DNA of 16,625 bases from JBAROU01 sp049642385. GTDB taxonomy: Bacteria > Chloroflexota > Dehalococcoidia > DSTF01 > RBG-16-68-14. Positions 1-7,161 of this stretch are shown piece by piece. The stretch spans positions 1 to 16,625 of the forward strand of contig JBAROU010000047.1 of assembly GCA_049642385.1 (NCBI GenBank), given 5' to 3'. The notes under the pieces were generated by a model. The model was not told the DNA's origin and did not search any database. It saw only the letters and a program-made list of their open reading frames with translations. The stretch's first letter is position 1. Each line of letters begins with the position of its first letter. The translations under genes and the position numbers were made by a program.

Positions 1-619
1 GGACACCGTCCACGGAGTTCTCTGCAAAGGTGCGGAAGCGTTCTTCACTCGCCTGTAGCGTGGCTTCCGCTTCGACGCGCTCGGTGACATCACGAAAGCT
101 CCAGACGCGACCTGTCACATTACCAGCGCCAAGCAACGGTCGGGAATAGCGTTCGAACTTCCTGCCGTCCCGGAACGAGAGTGTATCGAAACTCTCCTCG
201 CTGCTGGCGTAAAGCTGCCGCACTTTCAGCAAGAATGCCTCCGGATCGACCAGCTGATCTAGGACATACTGGAGCAGGATCTCGTCATCGCTGCTGTGCA
301 GAAGGTCTCGGGGAATTCGCCAGAGATCAGCAAATCGCTCGTTGGAATATTGCACGCCCCCGGCATTGTCTACCACTAGGATGCCGTCTGCCGTTGAATC
401 CAACGTCGCGCTGAGCAACTCGCGCGAGCCGCTTATCTCGCGGTTGGCGGCCATGAGCTCTAGAGAGCTTAGGTCAAGCGAACGCTCCAACATCAAGCGG
501 TCGGCCTGGAACTCCTCGTAGGCTTCGTCAACCGCTCCGAGGAGACCCGCCCAGGCACCTGAAACATCAGGATCTGAGACGCCGTAGCGCCGCAACTGAC
601 GGCGGAGTAGTGAATGCAC
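1..619 (-). CDS. PAS-domain sensor protein, probable histidine kinase (partial, C-terminus off left edge)
   Basis: Read from the reverse strand; the first 206 residues are present. The start chosen is GTG at 619-617, giving VHSLLRRQLRR. The stop of the FIST gene lies only 8 nt upstream, so the two are almost certainly co-transcribed. Residues 1-65 form a charged helical/coiled-coil module (ending LMLERSLDLSSLELMAANRE) of the kind found at the N-terminus of kinases next to FIST genes. Residues about 67-183 are a PAS domain (ATLDSTADGILVVDNAGG at its start, RDVTERVEAEATL at its end). A second PAS begins at about residue 190 (SEERFRTFAENSVDGV) and is cut by the window edge. A kinase or GGDEF output is expected by family but is not visible. 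No clear Shine-Dalgarno precedes the GTG, consistent with translational coupling. Confidence 0.85.
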   Translation of the reverse strand, partial: MHSLLRRQLRRYGVSDPDVSGAWAGLLGAVDEAYEEFQADRLMLERSLDLSSLELMAANREISGSRELLSATLDSTADGILVVDNAGGVQYSNERFADLWRIPRDLLHSSDDEILLQYVLDQLVDPEAFLLKVRQLYASSEESFDTLSFRDGRKFERYSRPLLGAGNVTGRVWSFRDVTERVEAEATLQASEERFRTFAENSVDGV

Positions 620-627
620 GTGACGCT

Positions 628-1773
628 CTAGGCGGCTCGTTCAGAGATTGTGGTAATCGTCATGGTCTGGTTGTGCAGCTCGCATTTCGCGTTCGGAGTA
701 AACGGCGAAATCTCGCCGTACGAGTAGAAGCCCGTGAGCGTCGTGTCCGGGCCCAGCACCTCGCGCACTCCTTCCACTTCCTCCTCAGTTCGCTGCTTCA
801 GTACCATCTTGCGCCCCACGCAACTGATGAGGATGGCGAGGTCGGGAGATGACGCCCCGACTATCTCATGGCACGCCTTGGCGGCGCCAACCGCACCATC
901 GATCAGGCGGTCGAAATTCGCTTTCATAAGTCGAGCGTATGCGCCGGTGGGAACGTCGCCGGCGAATGTCATGCTTTGCTCAGCTTCATCGATGCCCAAA
1001 ATTGTGCGCACGACGGGCGTCGCCCCTTCTTCGATCCTTAGACTCAGGGGAAACAGGAGACCTGTGGCAGGCAGGCCCTTGGCGTGTTCCCCTAGATACG
1101 TCTTATACAAATCCAGTGCCGATCGTCCATCCAGCTCATAGAGGACATTGCCCTCCGATCTTGTAATCAGGCGTTCCGGTCCGAAAGGGTCCCACCCGCC
1201 GAGAGACGCGAAGCCAATTCGTAGATCCTTACCGTAGAGACCCAGCGCCGCGACAGTACCAGGCGCGGCTTGGCCATCGAAGACGACGCTCGTCTCTTCG
1301 AAACTGCCGCCGTCGCCAGACAAGCCGCCGGTGACGCTCACATCTGGCTGCAGATGTTCAGCCATTCCCTTCACCAGCTCGCTCCCGTTCACCTTCAACC
1401 CGTCGGACAGGACGAACACGTGTACCAGTCCTTCCGAGGGCAGGCCTTGGGCGAGCCGCTTTCCCAGGTCAAGACTATTGGCACTCTCGTTCACATGAGC
1501 CAATGAATACTCGACCCGACTGGATTCGAAGTTGACGACCGTAACAACCGCGGAGTCGTCACGAACGGCCGTATCGCAGATCTCGCCGGCCGTAGAGCAG
1601 CCAAAGACTCTTGCGCCTGGATACTTGTCCTGGACATCGGCAAGCACGGATGTGTCGGACAGCACGTGCCTCCCGGCAAACACGAGCGCCAAGTCGGCAG
1701 CGCCGCGAAGCTCGCCTGGATGCTGGGGCAGCCAACCTGCCTCAGGAGTCCACTTCGTCTGTTCGATTCTCAC
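628..1773 (-). CDS. FIST domain-containing sensory protein (FIST N + FIST C)
   Basis: A 381-residue soluble protein with both halves of the FIST family, proposed to bind small ligands such as amino acids and pass the signal to a linked kinase or cyclase. The N-terminal FIST domain covers about residues 20-220 (FGCSTAGEICDTAV and TGGLSGDGGSFEETSVVFDG). FIST_C covers about 225-375 (LISCVGRKMVLKQRTEEE, then GFYSYGEISPF, then CELHNQTMTITTISE), ending in the usual YGEI...LHNQT signature. No signal peptide or membrane helix is seen. The start is GTG at 1773, supported by GGAGGT at 1785-1780 with a 6-nt spacer. The next gene 8 nt downstream encodes a PAS sensor, the usual partner. By eye the pair is less GC-rich than the genes to the right. 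The natural ligand cannot be read from the sequence. Confidence 0.93.
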   Translation of the reverse strand: MRIEQTKWTPEAGWLPQHPGELRGAADLALVFAGRHVLSDTSVLADVQDKYPGARVFGCSTAGEICDTAVRDDSAVVTVVNFESSRVEYSLAHVNESANSLDLGKRLAQGLPSEGLVHVFVLSDGLKVNGSELVKGMAEHLQPDVSVTGGLSGDGGSFEETSVVFDGQAAPGTVAALGLYGKDLRIGFASLGGWDPFGPERLITRSEGNVLYELDGRSALDLYKTYLGEHAKGLPATGLLFPLSLRIEEGATPVVRTILGIDEAEQSMTFAGDVPTGAYARLMKANFDRLIDGAVGAAKACHEIVGASSPDLAILISCVGRKMVLKQRTEEEVEGVREVLGPDTTLTGFYSYGEISPFTPNAKCELHNQTMTITTISERAA

Positions 1774-2125
1774 GGCAGCACCTCCGACCTATTCGTTTTA
1801 CCTACTTATCGGTTACGATCTTGCTGATCCACATCCGGCCGATCCCCGGTCTGGGCAGCACGGCTTAAAATAGTGGCAGGACCGGCGGCTCACGATTGCG
1901 GACCACGCGTCACGTCTGAGGGCCCAGTGAGCTGAAGCCCGCCGACCCTTGTGCTGACCATCATCTGGCGTTATAGAACGTGTCCGGCCGTTCGTTGGGG
2001 TGTCATCGACACCGTAGCCTGCGAGTCATCCGGAAGCAGCGGCTCACCCTTTCAGAAGAACAGGGCAAGACAGCCCGACAGGGGGCAAACTAGCTTCGAG
2101 CGGACTCAAAACGCGTCGCCTCATC
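1774..2125. other. Non-coding stretch upstream of the FIST gene
   Basis: No convincing gene is seen on either strand. It must hold the promoter for the leftward FIST-kinase pair; an A/T-richer patch at about 1795-1820 (TAAGTAGGTAAAACG on the minus strand) is the only plausible -10 area, with no clear -35. A 79-codon plus-strand reading frame at 1951-2190 has no recognisable domain, no ribosome binding site and runs through the tRNA-like segment, so it is not called. Confidence 0.5.
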
Positions 2126-2170
2126 TTCCTAAGCAGAGGGTCGAGCGTTCGAGTCCCGTCTCGCGCTCCA
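2126..2170 (+). other. tRNA-Arg(CCU)-like 3' half; candidate attachment-site scar
   Basis: This 45-nt stretch has the exact spacing of a tRNA from anticodon loop to CCA. It contains loop TTCCTAA (2126-2132, anticodon CCT), 3' anticodon stem GCAGA, 5-nt variable region GGGTC, T-stem GAGCG, T-loop TTCGAGT (2148-2154), T-stem CCCGT, 7-nt acceptor strand CTCGCGC, T, and CCA (2168-2170). No matching 5' half precedes it: TCATC cannot pair with GCAGA, and no GCGCGAG acceptor strand occurs upstream. The T-stem pairs poorly, so it is not a functional tRNA. A 3' half starting in the anticodon loop is what integrases using tRNA sites leave at the distal end of an element. By orientation the element would lie to the left, including the FIST and PAS genes. 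No integrase is in view; chance or a decayed tRNA remain possible. Confidence 0.5.
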
Positions 2171-2349
2171 ACGCCAAAGTCGGATGGTAGCCGAAGGCCA
2201 TCGCGGCTGGTTGTCGCCATTCTCTCAGCGGGTGGGGGCAGGCTCAGGTGTTACGGAAGCCCTCTAATTGCGGCGACCAACTGAAAATAAGGCTTCTCGC
2301 CCAAGCTCGTCGGAATGAAGGGCCGACCCGACACGACCTTTTCCTTACG
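2171..2349. other. Non-coding spacer
   Basis: Nothing recognisable is encoded. It lies between the tRNA-like 3' half and the end of the leftward GMC/aldolase transcript. A loose inverted pair (GGTTGTCGCC near 2211, GGCGACCAAC near 2271) is imperfect and is not called. Confidence 0.4.
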
Positions 2350-2369
2350 CCGCCGACGTCGGTCGGCGG
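2350..2369 (-). terminator. Hairpin directly after the PLP-enzyme stop codon
   Basis: Perfect 8-bp stem CCGCCGAC (2350-2357) / GTCGGCGG (2362-2369) with a 4-nt loop, abutting the TAA stop at 2372-2370. There is no T-run after it on the minus strand, so it may be a weak or Rho-assisted terminator or an mRNA 3' end stabiliser. Confidence 0.5.
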
Positions 2370-3461
2370 TTATGTCTTCTCCCGCTGCTCCGGGTAGCCT
2401 CGCGCGGCGATCGGCCACACCTCGACCACCTCGTCTCCCTCGACCGCGTACATCACGTCATGCAGGTTGATCGTCGGGTCGATGTGTGACGGCCAAAGCG
2501 CGATGCGGTCGCCGACGGCGACGCTGCTCTCTGCGGGCAGTGTGATCGTGGCGTGTTCGTCGCTCAGGAAGAGCACGGACGCGCCCTCGATATCCTTCAC
2601 CGACGGGTTGCCGTGGTCCATCGTGCAGGCCTTATGGCCGGCGTCGGTGACGCAGCGCTCCGGGCGCGGCCGGCTCAGCACCGTGCCCAACACGACAAAC
2701 GCCAGCTCGAACGGGATGTCGAGCTTGCCGTAGGCGGTGTCCATCAGCGCGTAGGAGCCGGCCTGTATCTCCGTGATCCCCTCCATCCGGCCGGTGATGT
2801 CGAATGTGCCCGTCCCGCCAGCACTGACGGTGTCGCAGCGCACGCCCGCCTCGCGCACGAGGCGCACAGACGAGAGCAGGCGATCCATCGCCTTCGCAGC
2901 GCGTTCCTCCCGCTCCGCGCGGTCTTCGATGCCGACGACGTGACCTTCGTAGCCCATCATGCCATCGAGCCGCACGCCCCCCGTCTCGGCGACGCGCTGC
3001 GCGAGGGCGAGGGCGGCCTCGCCGGGCGCGATGCCGCAGCGCGGCAGACCAACGTCGACGTCGACGAGCACGCCGACCTCGACACCCGCCGCACGAGCCG
3101 CCTGCGCGATGTCGTCCAACGTGACATCCGAATCAACCGCAACCTTGATATCGACCTGCTTCGCCAGCTTCGCGACGCGGGCCGCCTTGCCCGGCCCGAG
3201 CACTTCGTTCGCGATAAGAATGTCGTTCGTGAGTCCCTCGCGCGCGACGACTTCCGCCTCGCCCACCGTCGCGCAGGTAAGCCCGGTGCAGGAACCGGCG
3301 GCAAGCTGGCGCTTCGCGATGGCGGGCGTCTTGTGCGCCTTGAAGTGCGGGCGGACGCTGCAGGACCCGCCGGCGTAGAACTCCGCCATGCGCTGGATGT
3401 TGCGTTCCATCGTTGGCAGATCGACGACGAGGGCGGGCGTCGGGATCTCGTGCACCTTCAT
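2370..3461 (-). CDS. D-threonine aldolase-like / DSD1-family PLP-dependent enzyme
   Basis: A 363-residue fold-type III PLP enzyme (alanine racemase-like N-terminal barrel plus C-terminal beta domain). The PLP lysine is K41 in RPHFKAHK, near the start as in the family. The C-terminal metal site is H326-x-D328 in PSHIDPTINLHD. By family knowledge, an H-x-D pair is typical of D-threonine and 3-hydroxy-D-aspartate aldolases, whereas D-serine dehydratases use H-x-C. An aldolase cleaving D-3-hydroxy amino acids to glycine plus an aldehyde is therefore favoured, but the substrate is not provable here. The length is normal. Start ATG 3461 lies 3 nt after the GMC gene's stop, with GGAG about 11 nt upstream inside that gene, so it is translationally coupled to the flavoenzyme. 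Confidence 0.85.
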   Translation of the reverse strand: MKVHEIPTPALVVDLPTMERNIQRMAEFYAGGSCSVRPHFKAHKTPAIAKRQLAAGSCTGLTCATVGEAEVVAREGLTNDILIANEVLGPGKAARVAKLAKQVDIKVAVDSDVTLDDIAQAARAAGVEVGVLVDVDVGLPRCGIAPGEAALALAQRVAETGGVRLDGMMGYEGHVVGIEDRAEREERAAKAMDRLLSSVRLVREAGVRCDTVSAGGTGTFDITGRMEGITEIQAGSYALMDTAYGKLDIPFELAFVVLGTVLSRPRPERCVTDAGHKACTMDHGNPSVKDIEGASVLFLSDEHATITLPAESSVAVGDRIALWPSHIDPTINLHDVMYAVEGDEVVEVWPIAARGYPEQREKT

Positions 3462-3464
3462 ACG

Positions 3465-4988
3465 TTAAATGACTCCGTCCCGGAACCATTCGCCGAAGCG
3501 CTCACCGATCATGATCGTCGGGATGTTGGTGTTCGCGCGCGGGATCGTCGGCATGATGCTCGCGTCGGCGACGAACAGCCCCTCCACACCGAAGACGCGC
3601 CCGTACTGGTCGAGCACCGCCAGTGGGTCGTCCGGCGCGCCCATCGGCGCCGTGCCCGAGGGGTGGTAGCCGGAACCACAAACGCGCTTCACGCCTTCGC
3701 GCAGGGCATCCCTGTCATCGATGCGCTCCGGCTTCGGCCGAATAACGCGCTCGGCCACCGTTTTGATCTCGTCGGTCTCAGCCATCCGCAGCGCGATCTG
3801 CAGCCCCTCCACCATGCGTTCGACGTCCCATTCGTCGTTCAGGAAGTCCGGCTCGATGCGCGGCTGCGCCTGCGGGACGGCGCTCTCGACGATCAGCCGT
3901 CCGTGGCCTCGCGGCTTCTCGATCACCGGCGCGAGACCGAGCAGGGGCGGTTCCTCCTCGCCGAGGCGCTGGACGAACGAAAGCGGTTCGAGCTGCATGT
4001 CGTTGAACTCGTCGCTGTTCGCGGCGGTGTAGCGCATCGTCGTCTGGATCATCGGGTCGTCGGAGCTTGCGACACCGGGCTTCGGCGCGAGCACGATCAT
4101 CGTCGCCGGATGGTCAAGCAGACGCGCCCCTACTCCCGGCGCGTCGCGCACGAGCGTGATGCCGAGGCGCTCCACCGTCTCGCGCGGGCCGATGCCGGAG
4201 CGCACGAGCATGGGCGGCGTCTGGATCGCACCCGCGCAGAGCACGATCTTGTTCGCCTCGATCGTTTCGATGGCACCTTCGGTCTCCACCTCGAGGCCTG
4301 CGACGCGCCCTTCGGAGACGACGACACGCCGCACGATAGTGTGCGGCCGGATCGTGAGATTTGGGCGCGAGCGAGCGGGCATGAGATAGGCGAGCGCCGT
4401 GCTGACGCGCAACTGACCCTGCTTGTTCATCGGATGCGAGCCCCAACCGGTCGTCGTCGGGTCGTTGTGGTCCGGGCACTCCGGGTAGCCCATCGCGCCG
4501 CACGCATCGAGGAACGCGCGCTGGAATGGCACCAGCTCGTCGTACGGGTAGCGTCGCAGCGGAATCGGGCCATCCGAGCCGTGGAACTCATTTTGGACGT
4601 CCTGATCAGACTCCAGCCGAATGAATGCGGGCAAGCACTTCGACCAAGCCCACTCCGGACAGCCGCGCTCGGCCCACTCGTCGTAGTCCTCGGGCTGACC
4701 ACGCAGCGCGATGCACGTGTTGACCGCGGACGAGCCGCCGGTCACCTTCCCGCGCGGCAGCGGGATGTCGAGAGGGCTGGTCGCGTTGGGCTGGTAGGTG
4801 AAGCCCCAGTCGTGGTCGACGACAGAGTTCTTGTGGCCGTTCGTGAGGTCTCCCGGCAGCGAGGAGCGATCGGGGTAGTCCGGCCCCGCCTCGATGAGGA
4901 GGACGCGCATGCGTGCGTCTTCCGCCGCGCGCGCCGCGATGACCGAGCCCGCGGACCCTGCGCCGACCACGATCACGTCCCAGTCCAT
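3465..4988 (-). CDS. GMC family FAD-dependent oxidoreductase (choline dehydrogenase-like)
   Basis: A 507-residue flavoprotein oxidising an alcohol group. The N-terminal FAD-binding motif is VVGAGSAGSVIAARAAED, followed by the FAD-contacting E of LLIEAG. The GMC signature is LPRGKVTGGSSAVN (about residue 80). The C-terminal active site is SGYHPSGTAPMG (catalytic His) and PRANTNIPTIMIGE (Asn at the second catalytic position, as in choline oxidase-type members). Length is typical. No signal peptide is seen, so it is probably cytoplasmic. Start ATG 4988 is chosen because the FAD motif begins at once (MDWDVIVVGAG); the ribosome site is weak. It begins 31 nt after ctaB and overlaps nothing. Sharing a transcript with the PLP enzyme suggests one small catabolic step, for example alcohol to aldehyde near aldol cleavage. 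The substrate is unknown. Confidence 0.92.
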   Translation of the reverse strand: MDWDVIVVGAGSAGSVIAARAAEDARMRVLLIEAGPDYPDRSSLPGDLTNGHKNSVVDHDWGFTYQPNATSPLDIPLPRGKVTGGSSAVNTCIALRGQPEDYDEWAERGCPEWAWSKCLPAFIRLESDQDVQNEFHGSDGPIPLRRYPYDELVPFQRAFLDACGAMGYPECPDHNDPTTTGWGSHPMNKQGQLRVSTALAYLMPARSRPNLTIRPHTIVRRVVVSEGRVAGLEVETEGAIETIEANKIVLCAGAIQTPPMLVRSGIGPRETVERLGITLVRDAPGVGARLLDHPATMIVLAPKPGVASSDDPMIQTTMRYTAANSDEFNDMQLEPLSFVQRLGEEEPPLLGLAPVIEKPRGHGRLIVESAVPQAQPRIEPDFLNDEWDVERMVEGLQIALRMAETDEIKTVAERVIRPKPERIDDRDALREGVKRVCGSGYHPSGTAPMGAPDDPLAVLDQYGRVFGVEGLFVADASIMPTIPRANTNIPTIMIGERFGEWFRDGVI

Positions 4989-5019
4989 AGCGCGCCGATC
5001 TTACCACAGTGGAACGGGG

Positions 5020-5961
5020 CTACAGCGGAAGGAGCTCGTCTGCGCCCATCGCGACGAAGAGCGCGGCGAGGTAGATGAGCGAGTAGAGGAACAGGGCCCG
5101 GCTCGCGGAAGGGGTGGGTTCGCGCCAGAGCCGGAACGCCAGCCCGACGAACGCGCCGCCCAGCAGCAGCGCCGACGCGAAATAGACGATGCCCAAGCCG
5201 GCGGTCGGTATGAGCAGGAACGTTGAGGCGACGAGCACGACGCTGTAGAGCAGAATCTGCCGCTTGGTTTCGTCGACGCCGCGCACGGCAGGCAGCATCG
5301 GCACGCCGGCACGGGCGTAGTCGCCTCGATAGCGCAGCGCCAGCGCCCAGAAATGCGGCGGCGTCCAGAGGAAGATAATGCCGAACATGACCAGCGCCGC
5401 CCAGTCGAGCCCGCCCGTTACCGCGGCCCAGCCCACCAGCGGCGGCATCGCGCCCGCAGCCCCGCCGATGACGATGTTCTGCGTCGTCGAGCGCTTGAGC
5501 CAGAGCGTGTACACCAGCACATAGAACGCCAGCGCCGCGATCGCGAGCGATGCGGCGACAATGTTTGCGCCCAGCGTTAGGATCGCGAACGCGATCACGC
5601 CCAGCGCCAGTCCGAACACCAGCGCACGCGTCGGTTCCACCGTGCCCGCCGGCAGCGGTCGATCGCGTGTGCGCGCCATGATGCCATCGATGTCACGGTC
5701 GAAGTAGCAGTTGATCGCGTTCGCGCCGCCGGCGGCGAGCGTCCCGCCCAGCAGCGTGATCGCGATCAATAGCAGCGAGGGCATGCCACCCTCGGCGAGG
5801 ATCATCGCGGGAACAGTTGTCACGAGCAGGAGCACGATGATGCGCGGCTTGGTGAGCGCAAGATAAACCCGCACCCGCGCGAGCCAGCCGCGCGCAATAG
5901 GCGGAGCGTGCAGCTCGATCGCTGGCTGCGCGACATCCGCGACGGCTTCCTGTCGGAGCAC
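5020..5961 (-). CDS. ctaB: Protohaem IX farnesyltransferase (haem O synthase)
   Basis: A UbiA-family polytopic membrane prenyltransferase that adds a farnesyl chain to haem B, giving haem O for the oxidase encoded nearby. The diagnostic motif is ALTKPRI followed by ANAINCYFDRDIDGIMARTR, with the Asp-rich pocket, then RPLPAG. A second polar loop is YRGDYARAGVPMLPAV. Eight or nine hydrophobic helices are visible. The open frame extends upstream to 6153 inside ctaA, but that part is a low-complexity Arg/Gly shadow. GTG 5961 is chosen because AGGAGG at 5971-5966 lies 4 nt before it, and this gives 313 residues, normal for the family; GTG 5964 is one codon further upstream. The Shine-Dalgarno overlaps the ctaA stop, so the two are coupled. 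Confidence 0.93.
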   Translation of the reverse strand: MLRQEAVADVAQPAIELHAPPIARGWLARVRVYLALTKPRIIVLLLVTTVPAMILAEGGMPSLLLIAITLLGGTLAAGGANAINCYFDRDIDGIMARTRDRPLPAGTVEPTRALVFGLALGVIAFAILTLGANIVAASLAIAALAFYVLVYTLWLKRSTTQNIVIGGAAGAMPPLVGWAAVTGGLDWAALVMFGIIFLWTPPHFWALALRYRGDYARAGVPMLPAVRGVDETKRQILLYSVVLVASTFLLIPTAGLGIVYFASALLLGGAFVGLAFRLWREPTPSASRALFLYSLIYLAALFVAMGADELLPL

Positions 5962-5965
5962 CACG

Positions 5966-5971
5966 CCTCCT
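5966..5971 (-). promoter_or_regulatory. Shine-Dalgarno deciding the ctaB start
   Basis: AGGAGG on the minus strand overlaps the ctaA TAG stop (5972-5970) and precedes GTG 5961 by 4 nt. It argues against the much longer frame starting at 6153. Confidence 0.75.
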
Positions 5972-6998
5972 ATGATCCGCCGCTTGCGGGAGCGGCCTCT
6001 GGTTCCACTGCGGGCGAGACCGTCGATTCGCCCGATAGCCCGCTCGCCTGCACGGTCCGGTGTGCCAGGAACGTCGCGCCAGCGAGCACAGCCCACATCC
6101 CAGCGGCCAGCGCCAGGTGCGCGCCCGCTGCCGACGGCTGGAGCATTGTCCAAACGTTCGCGGCGCCGACAAAGACCTGGGCCACGTACACGCCCAGGGC
6201 GGCAAGGACAGCGTACATCACCAACGGCTGCCAGCGCTGCGTGCGCCAGGCCCGCGCCGTGACATATACGACGATCAGGCCCACGGCTGCCGCCGCGAAG
6301 CGATGCGTCGCATGGATCATGGCCAGACGGCCGCCGTCCGGCATCAGCCGTCCGTTGAACAGCGGCCAGTCGTCGAATGCCAGGCCCGCGCCCGATCCGC
6401 TCACATACGACCCGGTGAGCATCAGCGCAAACGTCGCCAGCGCTGCGAACGCGAGCAGGTTGCGGAACGAGGCCGCCTTCTCGCGTTGCTCAGCGGTCGG
6501 GACCGGGCTGGCAGGGTCAAACGAGGCGATCGTGATAACCACGAGCGTCGCCAGCAGCGCCGATGCCAGCGCCAGATGCGCGGTTACGAGGTTCGAGTGC
6601 AGGTCGTTCAGCACGGTGATACCACCCAGGATGATCTGAGCGATGACGAGCACGACCGCCACCCCGGCGCCCCAGCGGATGATCGGCGCATGACGCCAAC
6701 GCCACGCGGCGAACGCTGTCGCGGCGATGAGTATGCTGATCACGGACGCGACGAGTCGATGCGAGAACTCGACGAGCACCTGTGTATCGAGCGGCGGCAG
6801 CAGGTCACCGTGGCAACGGGGCCAGTCTGGACAAGCATCGCCCGAATCGGTGACGCGAACAACACCGCCCAGAATGATCAGCGCGTACGTCGTAAGCGTC
6901 GTCGCGAGAGCAAGCCAGCGGAACCACAATGTCGCCGGGAGCGCCGCGGACGGCGCGCCGCCGATGCCCCTCGCTCTTACCATGCTCTCAGCGCTCAT
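5970..6998 (-). CDS. ctaA: Haem A synthase (CtaA/COX15)
   Basis: A 342-residue membrane protein that oxidises the C8 methyl of haem O to the formyl group of haem A, acting right after CtaB. Eight hydrophobic helices form two homologous four-helix halves. The four haem-ligand His are visible: H80 (EFSHRLVA, preceded by E77, the conserved acidic residue), H141 (TAHLALA), H232 (IHATHRFAA) and H294 (GAHLALA). The extracytoplasmic Cys pair C56 and C62 (CPDWPRC) matches the redox pair of Bacillus-type CtaA. Start ATG 6998 is taken; ATG 6983 (residue 6) is an alternative, and neither has a strong ribosome site. It is the first gene of the leftward transcript ctaA-ctaB-GMC-PLP enzyme, divergent from the blue-copper gene. 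The C-terminal 30 residues are Pro/Ala/Glu-rich and probably disordered. Confidence 0.93.
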   Translation of the reverse strand: MSAESMVRARGIGGAPSAALPATLWFRWLALATTLTTYALIILGGVVRVTDSGDACPDWPRCHGDLLPPLDTQVLVEFSHRLVASVISILIAATAFAAWRWRHAPIIRWGAGVAVVLVIAQIILGGITVLNDLHSNLVTAHLALASALLATLVVITIASFDPASPVPTAEQREKAASFRNLLAFAALATFALMLTGSYVSGSGAGLAFDDWPLFNGRLMPDGGRLAMIHATHRFAAAAVGLIVVYVTARAWRTQRWQPLVMYAVLAALGVYVAQVFVGAANVWTMLQPSAAGAHLALAAGMWAVLAGATFLAHRTVQASGLSGESTVSPAVEPEAAPASGGS

Positions 6999-7007
6999 AT
7001 GGTGATT

Positions 7008-7025
7008 GTGATGAAAGGTACAAGG
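7008..7025 (+). promoter_or_regulatory. Copy 1 of shared motif GTGAT-N4-G-N-TACAAG
   Basis: GTGATGAAAGGTACAAGG. It matches 15 of 18 positions of the copy at the cox promoter (13105-13088, minus) and 13 of 18 of the copy just before the blue-copper gene (7143-7160). It points toward the blue-copper gene and lies 9 nt upstream of the ctaA start. It could be an operator or an upstream promoter -10 region. Confidence 0.45.
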
Positions 7026-7080
7026 TGACTATACCAGGTGGCGTCCGTTCGGGCAAAGCCGTCTTGCGTGAGGCAGCTTC

Positions 7081-7108
7081 CGCCGAGATGCCCTGCTGAG
7101 GCTCGGCG
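7081..7108. repeat. Inverted repeat in the ctaA/blue-copper intergenic region
   Basis: Perfect 7-bp arms CGCCGAG (7081-7087) and CTCGGCG (7102-7108) separated by 14 nt. If transcription of the blue-copper gene starts near 7025, this hairpin sits in its 5' leader. There is no T-run, so a terminator is unlikely. Confidence 0.4.
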
Positions 7109-7142
7109 TGCCTCGGTAGCCTCTTGATCGTACCTTCACATT

Positions 7143-7160
7143 GTGATACGAGATACAAGC
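7143..7160 (+). promoter_or_regulatory. Copy 2 of shared motif, immediately before the blue-copper gene start
   Basis: GTGATACGAGATACAAGC, ending one base before ATG 7162. With its ATT prefix it is a direct repeat of the 7005-7025 copy (16 of 21 identical). It overlaps a perfect 5-1-5 palindrome TCACA-T-TGTGA at 7136-7146. No Shine-Dalgarno is present, so if this is a -10 region the transcript would be leaderless or nearly so. Confidence 0.45.
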
Positions 7161-7161
7161 G

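Noticed and set aside
1951..2190. 79-codon plus-strand frame in the left intergenic region
   Set aside because: No ribosome site or recognisable sequence, and it runs through the tRNA-like segment.
1774..2369. tmRNA (GGCAAACTAG near 2088 plus tRNA-like 3' end)
   Set aside because: The apparent tag GCA-AAC is followed at once by TAG, there is no GGGGxxx 5' end pairing with the acceptor strand, and no ALAA-type tag is found.
2553..5078. 841-codon plus-strand open frame
   Set aside because: Lies antisense to the GMC and PLP-enzyme genes and is rich in Arg/His/Asp/Ala with no domain. Long stop-free antisense frames are expected opposite high-GC coding sequence.
5962..6153. N-terminal extension of ctaB to ATG 6153
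   Set aside because: Would overlap ctaA by over 180 nt and add an Arg/Gly-rich stretch absent from the family. AGGAGG before GTG 5961 gives a normal-length protein.
5908..7028. Plus-strand frames of 243 and 322 codons over ctaA
   Set aside because: Antisense to a haem A synthase with every ligand His present; composition is typical of a shadow frame.
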